Part shown: piece after piece, positions 27,717-35,941 of the stretch | How positions within the stretch are numbered: the first letter of the stretch is position 1 | How the letters are laid out: each line of letters starts with the position of its first letter | NCBI RefSeq assembly: GCF_029203305.1 | Contig: NC_089467.1 | Span: 682,001 to 746,000 of the forward strand | Source: Yamadazyma tenuis | Taxonomy: Eukaryota > Ascomycota > Pichiomycetes > Serinales > Debaryomycetaceae | DNA length: 64,000 nucleotides | Direction: 5' to 3' | Notes under the pieces: generated by a model | Databases searched by the model: none | What the model was told of the DNA's origin: nothing | The model's input: only the letters and a program-made list of their open reading frames with translations | Made by a program: the position numbers and the translations under genes

Positions 27717-28715
27717 ATGCCCGGAAACGTCTTATTATTGATTCACCCCACCGTTGTCACCAACGAACTGTTGGTGGTGCAGACGAAGCAATCGTTAGCA
27801 GACTATCGCATCACTCAGCACATCATCGATAGAGTTGCCAACAACAAGGTGGAAATCACCGATAAGTTCGACATCATCTACTACTTAAATCCCAACACCG
27901 GCACCGACGAGCGAGGGTTGCCCGATGCAGTGATATCCAAGTTTTTTGGACTTTTGAATGAAGAAGGAGGAGAAGTTGTAGGGGACTTGCCCCAAGACCA
28001 AGCTCTTGATGTGTTAATGAACGGATTTATGATTGAGAATGGCAAGTGGGTCAAGCCCAAGCCCGTGAAGATGGCTGTGATGAGTTTGAAGAAAAAACCA
28101 GAGAAGTCCGAAGGAAAGTCATTGGACCTGAAACTCAACAAGTTTAAAAAGTTAGGTGCCGTGTCACCTGTACCCTCGGTGGGCTTGACGGATACGTCAG
28201 CCAATAGCTCGGATGAGGAGGAGGAGAGCAATAAGAGAAAATTGGAAAAGACCAAATTGACGTACTTTAGCGATTCGGATGAAGATGACGAGGAAATCGA
28301 CGAAAACGAGTTGGTGGAAGCCTCGTCGCCCAACTACAACTTGATTGTTCCACGGAAGTGTGACACCTCTGGGAAGAAGAGAAGAAAGGCCTGTAAGGAC
28401 TGTACGTGTGGGTTGAAAGAGCAGGAGGAAATGGAGTTACAGAACCAACTGTTATTGCAAACCTCGTTGTTATCGAAAATGGTGCGACTGGCGACCGAAG
28501 AAGCCATGAAGATTGAGGAAAAGCTCAAGAACAAGGTCCAGTTTACCGAGACAGACATGTCTGAAATTGACTTTACCATCAAGGGAAAAACTGGAGGATG
28601 TGGCTCGTGTTCCTTGGGAGATGCCTTCAGGTGTGACGGATGTCCATTCTTGGGCATGCCTCCTTTTAAGCCAGGCGAAGCTATTACCATCGACGGGTTT
28701 GGTGAGGACATTTAG
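27717..28715 (+). CDS. DRE2: DRE2/anamorsin, cytosolic Fe-S cluster assembly protein
   Basis: A 332-aa protein with a methyltransferase-like N-terminal domain (about 1-125), an acidic linker, and the C-terminal CIAPIN1 domain. The first iron-sulphur motif is Cys near 215 followed by CKDCTCG (225-230); the second is the twin CX2C motif [19 protein letters not shown] (about 295-310), then GMPPFKPGE. Role: receives electrons from the diflavin reductase Tah18 in cytosolic Fe-S biogenesis. Full family length (S. cerevisiae 348 aa). Confidence 0.97.
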   Translation: MPGNVLLLIHPTVVTNELLVVQTKQSLADYRITQHIIDRVANNKVEITDKFDIIYYLNPNTGTDERGLPDAVISKFFGLLNEEGGEVVGDLPQDQALDVLMNGFMIENGKWVKPKPVKMAVMSLKKKPEKSEGKSLDLKLNKFKKLGAVSPVPSVGLTDTSANSSDEEEESNKRKLEKTKLTYFSDSDEDDEEIDENELVEASSPNYNLIVPRKCDTSGKKRRKACKDCTCGLKEQEEMELQNQLLLQTSLLSKMVRLATEEAMKIEEKLKNKVQFTETDMSEIDFTIKGKTGGCGSCSLGDAFRCDGCPFLGMPPFKPGEAITIDGFGEDI

Positions 28716-28957
28716 TGTCATATATGCATTCAGACGTTTTTTGTACGTTAAATATATTTATTGGTTCGGGAGCGGTTTAGATAAAGTGTAGCTAAGCGGA
28801 AGTCGTTTGTATTTGCGTGATTTAGTATGGTCTGTCGAAATGGGACCAAGCATCTATTGAATTGAAAAATAGTAATTGCAACTACTGTTTCAATTACTGC
28901 CAAAATTACATCAACAACTGAATGATTGTCAAACGCACCTAGACTATTAAATAACAG

Positions 28958-30613
28958 TCAGGGTATAAGCTCGTCATATAAATAACTGGGAAACGAAATG
29001 TCAATGGAGTTGTCACTCAAGATCTCGTGGTAGGCGCTGCTGGCTCCCAATAACTCACTCGAAAGCAACTTCACATTCGAAAACTCATCTCCACTAGCAG
29101 TCAATGACACCTCCAATATGTTGTCAACAATATTTTTAACCACCTTCGAGCATTTGGACGCAAACACCCAGTTGGCACTGAAGGCATCAAGAATCTCCAC
29201 CAAAAAATAGATTTCAGCCTTCGACTCGTTGAGGTCAATGCTCCAATTGCAAAGACAATAGAGCACACTGGAGCACACCGTCAAGAACCTGTACAAAGTG
29301 ATCCAGTTTAACGGGAGAAGTTTCGCCTCGAAAAGCTTATGTGTGTAAGAAAGACTCTGGAGACAGTAATCCCCCAACAGGTTTAACTCAGTGATGGTTG
29401 GCCTCGGTACCAAATAGCTGGGCCGGTATAAGAGCATAAGATTGTGGTAATATCGAGCCAAGTACCAGACATCGGATCCGTGGAACGAGAAAAACTTCAA
29501 GTTTTCAGGCCTGTTGGGCCGTAGCTTAAGCCACTGGTCAAGCTGGTCGTTGATCTGGGTGATCTCCTTTTGTTGGTAAATGTCCCTCGCTCGTATGGAG
29601 TATAGTTTCTTGATAATTAACCCTTCAATCTGCCGGAGATTGATAATGGCCACGATGGTTTTGTAGGTGAAGTTCTCCTCGTCGTCTAATTTGGCGGGAA
29701 CTGGCACATCGATGTCATATTCATCGATAGTAAGTGGTCTTCCGAGACTTATGGACAAAAGCCTGTCCATATTGTGGATACTCCAAAACAACCGGTTTTT
29801 CATTTCATTATCCAAGCCACCACCCTTGACGCCCTTATTGAGGCCAGACGAGATGGTCGCCCGAGCGACTTGTCCGAACAAATTCCAGGTCTGAAGTCCT
29901 TGGGGTTCAAAAAACGAATATATACAAAGAAGTAGAAGCATTTTGATGGTCTCAACCGATGTGAAAGTGATACCTTGTGACAAAAACTTCACACACTGGC
30001 TAGAAAAAAACTTGCTGTAGATATCTTCCTGTCGGAGTAGTCCGACTCTCGAGAGCGTGGTGCATCCTATGGCCATGATCATGAAGATCTCAAACCCGAA
30101 GTAGTTGGTGACAGAATCTTCCAAAGATTCCAACTTGCTGAACTCCTGGATGAAAGCTGATTGGCAGATGAAAGGATACGACCTGTGGTTATGCTTGAAG
30201 TACGCCTCCACGAATTTCAGCGCTAGTTCTTTGGTGATGGGCGGACATACGACTGTGTCAGTTTTGTTGAGCACCCACTGAGAAAACCCTAGAGACTGGA
30301 GCAAAAGGTGCAGTTCGGAGGCACTAGGCAGCGATGAAGGCGACGGTACGAGAAAGGGCTTCTCGTGGTATGCAGCAGTTTCATCAAGGAGAGCAGACGG
30401 TTCAGTTGGTACCGGTTTGGGAATTGAGGCTTTTCTGTCAAGGTAGGTGCACTGTCTTGAGTACCGCAGGCAGTTGTAGCACCCCGAAATCTCCTTGGTA
30501 CATTTTTTCTTCAACTGCCGGCATTTTGTGCATGAGTATCTGTTCTTGGATGAGTCCTTATTGTAAGAAGAGGGTTTCTGGATCTTAAAACGTGATACCA
30601 AATTAGAGTCCAT
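28958..30613 (-). CDS. Zn2Cys6 fungal transcription factor
   Basis: A 551-aa regulator. Binuclear zinc cluster with Cys28, 31, 38, 45, 48 and 55 (C-x2-C-x6-C-x6-C-x2-C-x6-C), a Gal4-type DNA-binding domain. The middle homology region (about 135-450) has FVEAYFKHNHRSYPFI, LWSIHNMDRLLSISLGRPL and YDIDVPVPA, standard Fungal_trans motifs. Target genes are unknown. It sits at the left edge of the metabolic block that contains dipeptidase, permeases and oxidoreductases, and several promoters there carry CCG/CGG inverted repeats of the kind bound by this family, so a pathway-specific role is plausible but unproven. Confidence 0.9.
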   Translation of the reverse strand: MDSNLVSRFKIQKPSSYNKDSSKNRYSCTKCRQLKKKCTKEISGCYNCLRYSRQCTYLDRKASIPKPVPTEPSALLDETAAYHEKPFLVPSPSSLPSASELHLLLQSLGFSQWVLNKTDTVVCPPITKELALKFVEAYFKHNHRSYPFICQSAFIQEFSKLESLEDSVTNYFGFEIFMIMAIGCTTLSRVGLLRQEDIYSKFFSSQCVKFLSQGITFTSVETIKMLLLLCIYSFFEPQGLQTWNLFGQVARATISSGLNKGVKGGGLDNEMKNRLFWSIHNMDRLLSISLGRPLTIDEYDIDVPVPAKLDDEENFTYKTIVAIINLRQIEGLIIKKLYSIRARDIYQQKEITQINDQLDQWLKLRPNRPENLKFFSFHGSDVWYLARYYHNLMLLYRPSYLVPRPTITELNLLGDYCLQSLSYTHKLFEAKLLPLNWITLYRFLTVCSSVLYCLCNWSIDLNESKAEIYFLVEILDAFSANWVFASKCSKVVKNIVDNILEVSLTASGDEFSNVKLLSSELLGASSAYHEILSDNSIDISFPSYLYDELIP

Positions 30614-30790
30614 AGGTAAGAAGTAGAGGTAGGCCGCGAAATCTAAAGCTGCGCGCGAAATTGAGATGGAAATCTATAGAGGAGAGATTGATGACATGAA
30701 ATCACACTTAAATTGAGTAACAGGTGCATGGACGACAATTGTGGCTGTGTGGTTGTATCTATGTTATATCTATGGTATATACACATCTAA

Positions 30791-31795
30791 CTAGGCCTCT
30801 GAATCAAAAATAGTCTCCAAATATGCCATCCAGTTCAATCCCAACACCTTCTCCATCTTGGTCAGGGACCACCCTTTTTTGGCCATGGCCACCGCCAACT
30901 CTTCCCGATCAGCCAAAGGACCAAGTGGTTTAACGACCTTCTGCGAGCCCCAGGGAGCCATTTTCCTGGCGTATCCCTTGTCTCTGTTGCACCATTCCAT
31001 GAAAGGCGAAGGTCTACCGTGGCCCTCAGAAGCATCCGATCCAATTCCCACCAAATCTTCTCCGATCAACGAGATCACGTAGTCCACCACATCCACATAG
31101 TCGTCGATGGTGGACTCGTTACCCTTGGGCATATGGGGCCCAAACTGGCTGATTCCCACGAATCCTCCCTTTTTCCCAATCAACTTGATCAACTCATCAC
31201 TCTTGTTTCTACCACTTTCTTTCAAGGCAGCAGGCAAGATGTGCGAGAAGCATGGTGGCTTGGATGCGTACTCAATTACGTCTCTCGTGGTCTGCTCTCC
31301 AACATGCGATAAATCACACACTATACCCAACCGTGCCATCTCATCGACCACTTCTCTACCGAAACCAGTGAGTCCTGAGTCCTTCAACTCGGTGTATCCG
31401 GCTCCCGAGTAGTTCTGGGTGTTGTAGGTAAGTTGCATTTTGCGGACCCCCAAGTCTCTGAAGATTCTAAGGTATCCAAGTTGGTCTTCAATACCTGAAG
31501 TGTTTTGCCATGATAACAATACCCCGGTTTTGCCAGCTTTTTTGGCAGCTTTGATGTCTTCTACCGTGTGCACCTGCATGATCAAGTCTGGGAACTCGTC
31601 GAACCATTTCTTCCACTGGATCACATTTGCAATGGTATCATGGAAATTTTCCCATAATCCGCAGGTACAAGAAACGGCGGTGATGCCGCCCTGGTGCCAG
31701 GCCCTAAAGATATCCTCCCCAAAGTTGCAGATGTTGAGCCCATCAACGTGAATGGAGTCTCTGTATATTTGTCTTGCTTCCTGTTCCGATACCAT
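30791..31795 (-). CDS. M19-family (renal-type) dipeptidase
   Basis: A 334-aa TIM-barrel amidohydrolase of family M19. Visible: HVDG at residues 16-19 (first metal pair), SCTCG loop, RKMQLTYNTQNYSGAGYTE, DLSHVGEQT (metal His) and FSHILPAALKESGRNKSDE. The bridging metal ligand Glu of classical dipeptidases (in GVEGG) is replaced by Gln (LSWQNTSGIED), a variant typical of a bacterial-type M19 subgroup, as is QLTYNxQN. No signal peptide, so cytosolic. Expected reaction is dipeptide or D-amino-acid dipeptide hydrolysis; substrate unknown. Divergent from a DAL5-family permease over a promoter with paired GATAA sites, suggesting uptake plus hydrolysis of one nitrogen source. Confidence 0.88.
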   Translation of the reverse strand: MVSEQEARQIYRDSIHVDGLNICNFGEDIFRAWHQGGITAVSCTCGLWENFHDTIANVIQWKKWFDEFPDLIMQVHTVEDIKAAKKAGKTGVLLSWQNTSGIEDQLGYLRIFRDLGVRKMQLTYNTQNYSGAGYTELKDSGLTGFGREVVDEMARLGIVCDLSHVGEQTTRDVIEYASKPPCFSHILPAALKESGRNKSDELIKLIGKKGGFVGISQFGPHMPKGNESTIDDYVDVVDYVISLIGEDLVGIGSDASEGHGRPSPFMEWCNRDKGYARKMAPWGSQKVVKPLGPLADREELAVAMAKKGWSLTKMEKVLGLNWMAYLETIFDSEA

Positions 31796-32212
31796 GGTGA
31801 AGATAGTAATTTTTCAGTGATGGTGCTTAAATACTTCTGAGGCGATTGCATCTTATCACCTGGAGCGCACATTTCCTTATACGGCAAGTTCGGAACGGAA
31901 TCGTGCAAATGCCACATTTTGACACCCATCCAAGTCAGTGACAGTGGTGGCTCACTGAGGGAGAATAGCTACTCATCTAAGTAGGAGGTTGTCGGGGTTC
32001 AAGTGCCAATCTCCCAGGTCGATGTCACAGTCAGATAATTGATAAGCAGAAATGACATCGATGGAGTTCCCCAATGCGGAAAAACGGTAGCGGACTTTGT
32101 TTATCTCGATGAGATGCCATATAGCGCGATGTCAAAACCTAGATGAGAGCCACAATCCGACTGCAAATAGCATATAAGAGGATTACCTCCAGGTTAGTTT
32201 TCCATTATTACC
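31796..32212. promoter_or_regulatory. Divergent promoter region, dipeptidase/DAL5-type permease, with GATA sites
   Basis: No gene seen. GATAA occurs at 32034-32038 and 32041-32045 as a closely spaced pair (the second is GATAAG), with inverted copies TTATC at 31853-31857 and 32101-32105. Paired GATAAG sites are bound by Gln3/Gat1 factors for nitrogen catabolite repression; the functional claim is inference. Confidence 0.55.
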
Positions 32213-33718
32213 ATGAGTGATAAAGCCGTTAGTATTGCTACAGCCGAACAGGTGTCGCCCATATCGTCGGCAGAACCAAAAGCGTCTACTTTGGACAAGA
32301 TCAAAAGAGTAGTATGGGACTCTTTAGATAAGTCACCAGAAGAAAGAAAATACGTTTTCAAAATCGACTGCTGGATTATGACATATGTTTGTGTGTCATA
32401 CTTTGTCAAGTACTTGGACTCCACCAACGTGTCCAACGCCTATGTGTCAGGAATGAAAGAAGATTTAAGTTTTGGAGGAAAACAGTATAACTGGGTGTCA
32501 ACCTGGTACACAATCGGATATATTATTGGCCAGGTGCCTTCTCAATACGCGATCAACAAGATTCGGCCTTCCATTTGGTTGCCAACCATGGAGATTCTTT
32601 ACGGGGCGTTTGTGATGGCCACTGCCGGTGCTACCACGGTGCATCAAGTATACTGCTTCCGTTTTTTTGTGGGTTTGTTTGAAAGTACCGCGTACGTGGG
32701 GATTATGACACTTCTCTCAAACTTCTATCTTCCTTCAGAGATGGGAAAGAGAACATGTATCTTCCAAACCTCTTCGAGTGCTGCTCAGATGTTCCTGGGA
32801 TATTTACAATCGGCTTTGTACAGCGGAATGAACGGAAGAGGTGGCCTTGCAGCCTGGAGATGGTTGTTCATTTTCGACGGTGTTATTACGTTCCCCGTTG
32901 CATTTGTGGGATATTTCGCCATTCCTGATGAACCTTTTAGTTCAAAGGCCAAGTGGTTTAATGAAAAAGATAGACGGATTGGTACTGAGAGAATGAGGAA
33001 AGGAAAGATTAACACCAAACCCAAGATCAAAGTGTCCGATCTTGTTGCATTGATCAGTGACTGGCCATTCTGGATCTTTAGTTTGGCTTTCACTGGCCAT
33101 GTGTTGGGAATCAAGTTATACTCTTATATGAATTTGTGGCTTAAATCAACTGGTGACTACTCGGTGCAACAGCTCAATAATCTTCCTACCGCTGGGTACG
33201 GAGCCCAGATATTCTTCACCTTGTGCTGGGCATGGTTGTCTGATGGTATTGGCAAGCGTTGGCCGGTGGTGACGTTGGCCACGGTGCCTGCCATTATCGG
33301 AACAATAATTTTATGGGTGTGGCCTGAGCATAATCGTGCTGCATTGTTTGCTGGTTGGTATCTCTTGTTCATTGAAACAGGGGCTGGAGCTTTGTTCATT
33401 TCCTGGATCGCTGAGACGATGAGTACAAATGTTGAACAGAGATACTTGTTGATTGGATTGGTAGAGACGGTTTCGTTCACGTTTAGTGCGTGGGTCCCCC
33501 TTTATTTGTACCCAGCAGACGAGGCTCCAAGGTACAAATACGCTTATCCATTAACTTTTATGTTCTTTCTTATTGAAGCTTTGTGTGCTCTCTCAATTGC
33601 GTTGATCCAACACTTAGAGAAGAAGGGAGTTCTCAAGAATAAGCATGAATATGAGGTATATGTGGAAGATGACGAGCAGGAGAGCCATCAAATTACTGCA
33701 GAGAAGGAAAGTGTTTAG
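32213..33718 (+). CDS. DAL5-family MFS permease (anion:cation symporter)
   Basis: A 501-aa protein with about 12 membrane helices and cytosolic ends. Family landmarks: DCWIMTYVCVSYFVKYLDSTNVSNAYVSGMKEDL at the first helix and loop, NWVSTWYTIGYIIGQVPS, CFRFFVGLFEST, and AAWRWLFIFDGVITFPVAF. These place it with allantoate, pantothenate and vitamin transporters (Dal5/Fen2/Seo1 group). Substrate cannot be read from sequence. Divergent from the dipeptidase through a GATA-containing promoter, so a small peptide or carboxylated nitrogen compound is a reasonable guess. Confidence 0.9.
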   Translation: MSDKAVSIATAEQVSPISSAEPKASTLDKIKRVVWDSLDKSPEERKYVFKIDCWIMTYVCVSYFVKYLDSTNVSNAYVSGMKEDLSFGGKQYNWVSTWYTIGYIIGQVPSQYAINKIRPSIWLPTMEILYGAFVMATAGATTVHQVYCFRFFVGLFESTAYVGIMTLLSNFYLPSEMGKRTCIFQTSSSAAQMFLGYLQSALYSGMNGRGGLAAWRWLFIFDGVITFPVAFVGYFAIPDEPFSSKAKWFNEKDRRIGTERMRKGKINTKPKIKVSDLVALISDWPFWIFSLAFTGHVLGIKLYSYMNLWLKSTGDYSVQQLNNLPTAGYGAQIFFTLCWAWLSDGIGKRWPVVTLATVPAIIGTIILWVWPEHNRAALFAGWYLLFIETGAGALFISWIAETMSTNVEQRYLLIGLVETVSFTFSAWVPLYLYPADEAPRYKYAYPLTFMFFLIEALCALSIALIQHLEKKGVLKNKHEYEVYVEDDEQESHQITAEKESV

Positions 33719-33785
33719 TTTTGTGAATGAAAGTTAGTTATGATGCCTTGTAGTTGTGTGAAGTGCTTTGTCTTTGAGTTGGTGT

Positions 33786-34073
33786 ACCTATACGTTTGCG
33801 TACCTTTATGTTTGTGTACCTTTATGTTTGTGTACCTTTATGTTTGTGTACCTTTATGTTTGTGTACCTTTATGTTTGTGTACCTTTATGTTTGTGTGCC
33901 TTTATGTTTGTGTACCTTTATGTTTGTGTACCTTTATGTTTGTGTACCTTTATGTTTGTGTACCTTTATGTTTGTGTGCCTTTATGTTTGTGTACCTTTA
34001 TGTTTGTGTACCTTTATGTTTGTGTACCTTTATGTTTGTGTACATTTGTATTTATGTACCCTTGTGCTTCTGT
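33786..34073 (+). repeat. 16-bp minisatellite, about 18 copies
   Basis: Unit ACCTTTATGTTTGTGT repeats without gaps; copies starting at 33802 through 34026 are perfect except that units 8 (33898) and 13 (33978) begin with G. Units 1, 17 and 18 are decayed edges. It fills the 404-bp gap between the convergent permease and flavin-monooxygenase genes. All three plus frames are open through it only because the unit contains no stop in any phase. Confidence 0.97.
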
Positions 34074-34122
34074 ACTACTATACTCTACTTCTTTATTACT
34101 TTTTAATTCTCATTCTGATCAA

Positions 34123-35427
34123 TTAAATACCAAATACTCCCCTCTCATCAAGTATCCTCTGGTTATTGTTAATAACTCTCTTGAGCTTCACCTCCGGAAC
34201 TTTCTTCTTCCGTTCCACCCTTTCCCCCTCGTATTTCTCAAACACAAACCCGTCAAGAAGATCCCTGTCTTCAAGTAACTGAAACAACCCATTGATATAC
34301 TCTCCTTCCTTGGGAAACTTTAAACCATGGAGTCTATCACCTTTAGTCTTCAACTCCTCGTCAGCCACCAGTTTCATTTCATCGCTAGTTGGAAGCTTCA
34401 ACCTCCCACTGTAATATCTTGCAATGATACTAGACTGTGCTTCTGCAAAGGGGAATGGACTCACATCTTTTCCCAACCCCACAAATGTTAAGGAAGGATC
34501 TTGGACATAAAACATCTGGCGATACAAGTCTTGGATGTATCTTTTCTTGCAGATATCCAATTTCAAGAATGGAACGTCATACAAGTATCCTGTGCAAAAA
34601 ATGACTTCGTCGATGTCAGAGACCTTCTCACCGCCAAAAGACACAGACCTAGTATTCACATCGTAACTCTCGATACGGGGAATGATTTCAATAAATGGGT
34701 TGTTGATGTTGGATAATATGGTGGTTTCATCACAGGAAACATACACTTTTTTAGCTGTAGCACTGGATTGTATAGCTATATCGCTACCACTGGCAATTCC
34801 ACCCACCACCAAGACCGTCTTATCTTTGTATCTTGAGGGTGTATCAAAGAATTTAGCATGTGTGATTGACTTAGGATCCCTTTTCTTCCACTCATCGAGC
34901 CCGTCAACCTCAGGGATCCGTGGGACCTCAAAATGGCCATTGGCAACCACTACCGCATCGTAGAGTCTTGTAGTCACTTCCCCAGAAACCACGTTTTTGC
35001 TGACAAGTTCCCAAGAATCACCATTCTTCTCCACGCCCGTGACTCTGGTATTCAAGTATTTATTGTAGGGACCAAGCGTCTTTGAGTATTTCGTTAAGTA
35101 GTCCAACACCTCTGTTCTGAACGGAAAGTCAACACTTTCTTCAGGGAAATGGAAGTTGGTAAACTCCATTGACTTGTAAAGAATATTGGTTTCCAAGTTT
35201 GCATACAAAGGAGAGTGGTTGTACTCGTCGTTGGCCACAAGCTCATGGTCGTCGTTATATTGGGACTTGGTAGGGAAATAGTTCCAAATGCCACCTAGGT
35301 TGGCTCGCGAGTCGTACAAGTCGATGTCAAAGTCACATTTTTCTGTGTTCAACGTCTTCACCAGGGCCATTCCACTGGGTCCGCCTCCGATGATGGCGAT
35401 CTTCTTTATGGACTGTTCTACCACCAT
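34123..35427 (-). CDS. Flavin-containing monooxygenase (FMO1-like)
   Basis: A 434-aa protein from ATG 35427 (MVVEQSIKKIAIIGGG); the frame extends to 35445 only with GTG. The FAD-binding loop GGGPSG is at about residues 13-18, LGGIWNYFP follows, DAVVVANGHFEVPRIP precedes the NADP loop VVGGIASGSD, and FCTGYLYDVPFL is the late FMO block. The FMO fingerprint FxGxxxHxxxY/F is degenerate (SITHAKFF keeps only the His). Yeast Fmo1 oxidises thiols such as glutathione and supports redox balance in the ER. Neighbouring 5-oxoprolinase also belongs to glutathione breakdown, which may be meaningful. No clear membrane anchor. Confidence 0.88.
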   Translation of the reverse strand: MVVEQSIKKIAIIGGGPSGMALVKTLNTEKCDFDIDLYDSRANLGGIWNYFPTKSQYNDDHELVANDEYNHSPLYANLETNILYKSMEFTNFHFPEESVDFPFRTEVLDYLTKYSKTLGPYNKYLNTRVTGVEKNGDSWELVSKNVVSGEVTTRLYDAVVVANGHFEVPRIPEVDGLDEWKKRDPKSITHAKFFDTPSRYKDKTVLVVGGIASGSDIAIQSSATAKKVYVSCDETTILSNINNPFIEIIPRIESYDVNTRSVSFGGEKVSDIDEVIFCTGYLYDVPFLKLDICKKRYIQDLYRQMFYVQDPSLTFVGLGKDVSPFPFAEAQSSIIARYYSGRLKLPTSDEMKLVADEELKTKGDRLHGLKFPKEGEYINGLFQLLEDRDLLDGFVFEKYEGERVERKKKVPEVKLKRVINNNQRILDERGVFGI

Positions 35428-35941
35428 TTTCGGTCTTGGTGCCACAACTACGAGAAATTGTAGCTTATAAATATATGAGCTTATCGCATCCGACTGGTTT
35501 TTTCCTTTTTGGGCTTCGTGGTAATGCCACCTGCAATCACGAGATATCAGAAATAAATACCCATTGCTGATGCCAACGGGGAAGTTGAATAGCGGAGTTT
35601 GTGTTACCGACTGTGATTGTGGTAGTGGTGTTTTAGACTAGAATAGGAAAAGGCCGAAAGTCGGTTGAACCTCGATTGCAAATACCGTTGACATAATAGC
35701 AAAAGGCCGCAAGACCGATTAATTATTGATTGCAAACACCGTTCCAAAACCCCGACTGATGAAATTGAAATGTGGTGTAATTTGGTTTCCATCCCAAATC
35801 CCTGAAACTTTCGCAACCAAATATAACCTGATAGTATCCAAACATCTACTAAAGGTCTACCTAGCAGTTTCTGGTTTGTGTTATCTACTTCTTTAACAAT
35901 TTCTATTAGCATCTATTAAATAACAAGCAATAATTAAATAT
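35428..35941. promoter_or_regulatory. FMO upstream region with 53-bp tandem duplication and CCG-N5-CGG
   Basis: No gene seen. Two copies of a roughly 53-bp unit start at 35643 and 35696 (ATAGSAAAAGGCCG...GATTGCAAAYACCGTT). The first copy carries CCG-AAAGT-CGG (35654-35664), an inverted repeat of the type bound by Zn2Cys6 dimers; the second has lost the right half (CCG-CAAGA-CCG). Confidence 0.6.

Noticed and set aside
33740..34278. Three long overlapping plus-strand frames with Cys/Leu/Phe/Tyr repeats
   Set aside because: They are produced by the stop-free 16-bp minisatellite read in each phase; no flanking domain or start context supports a gene.
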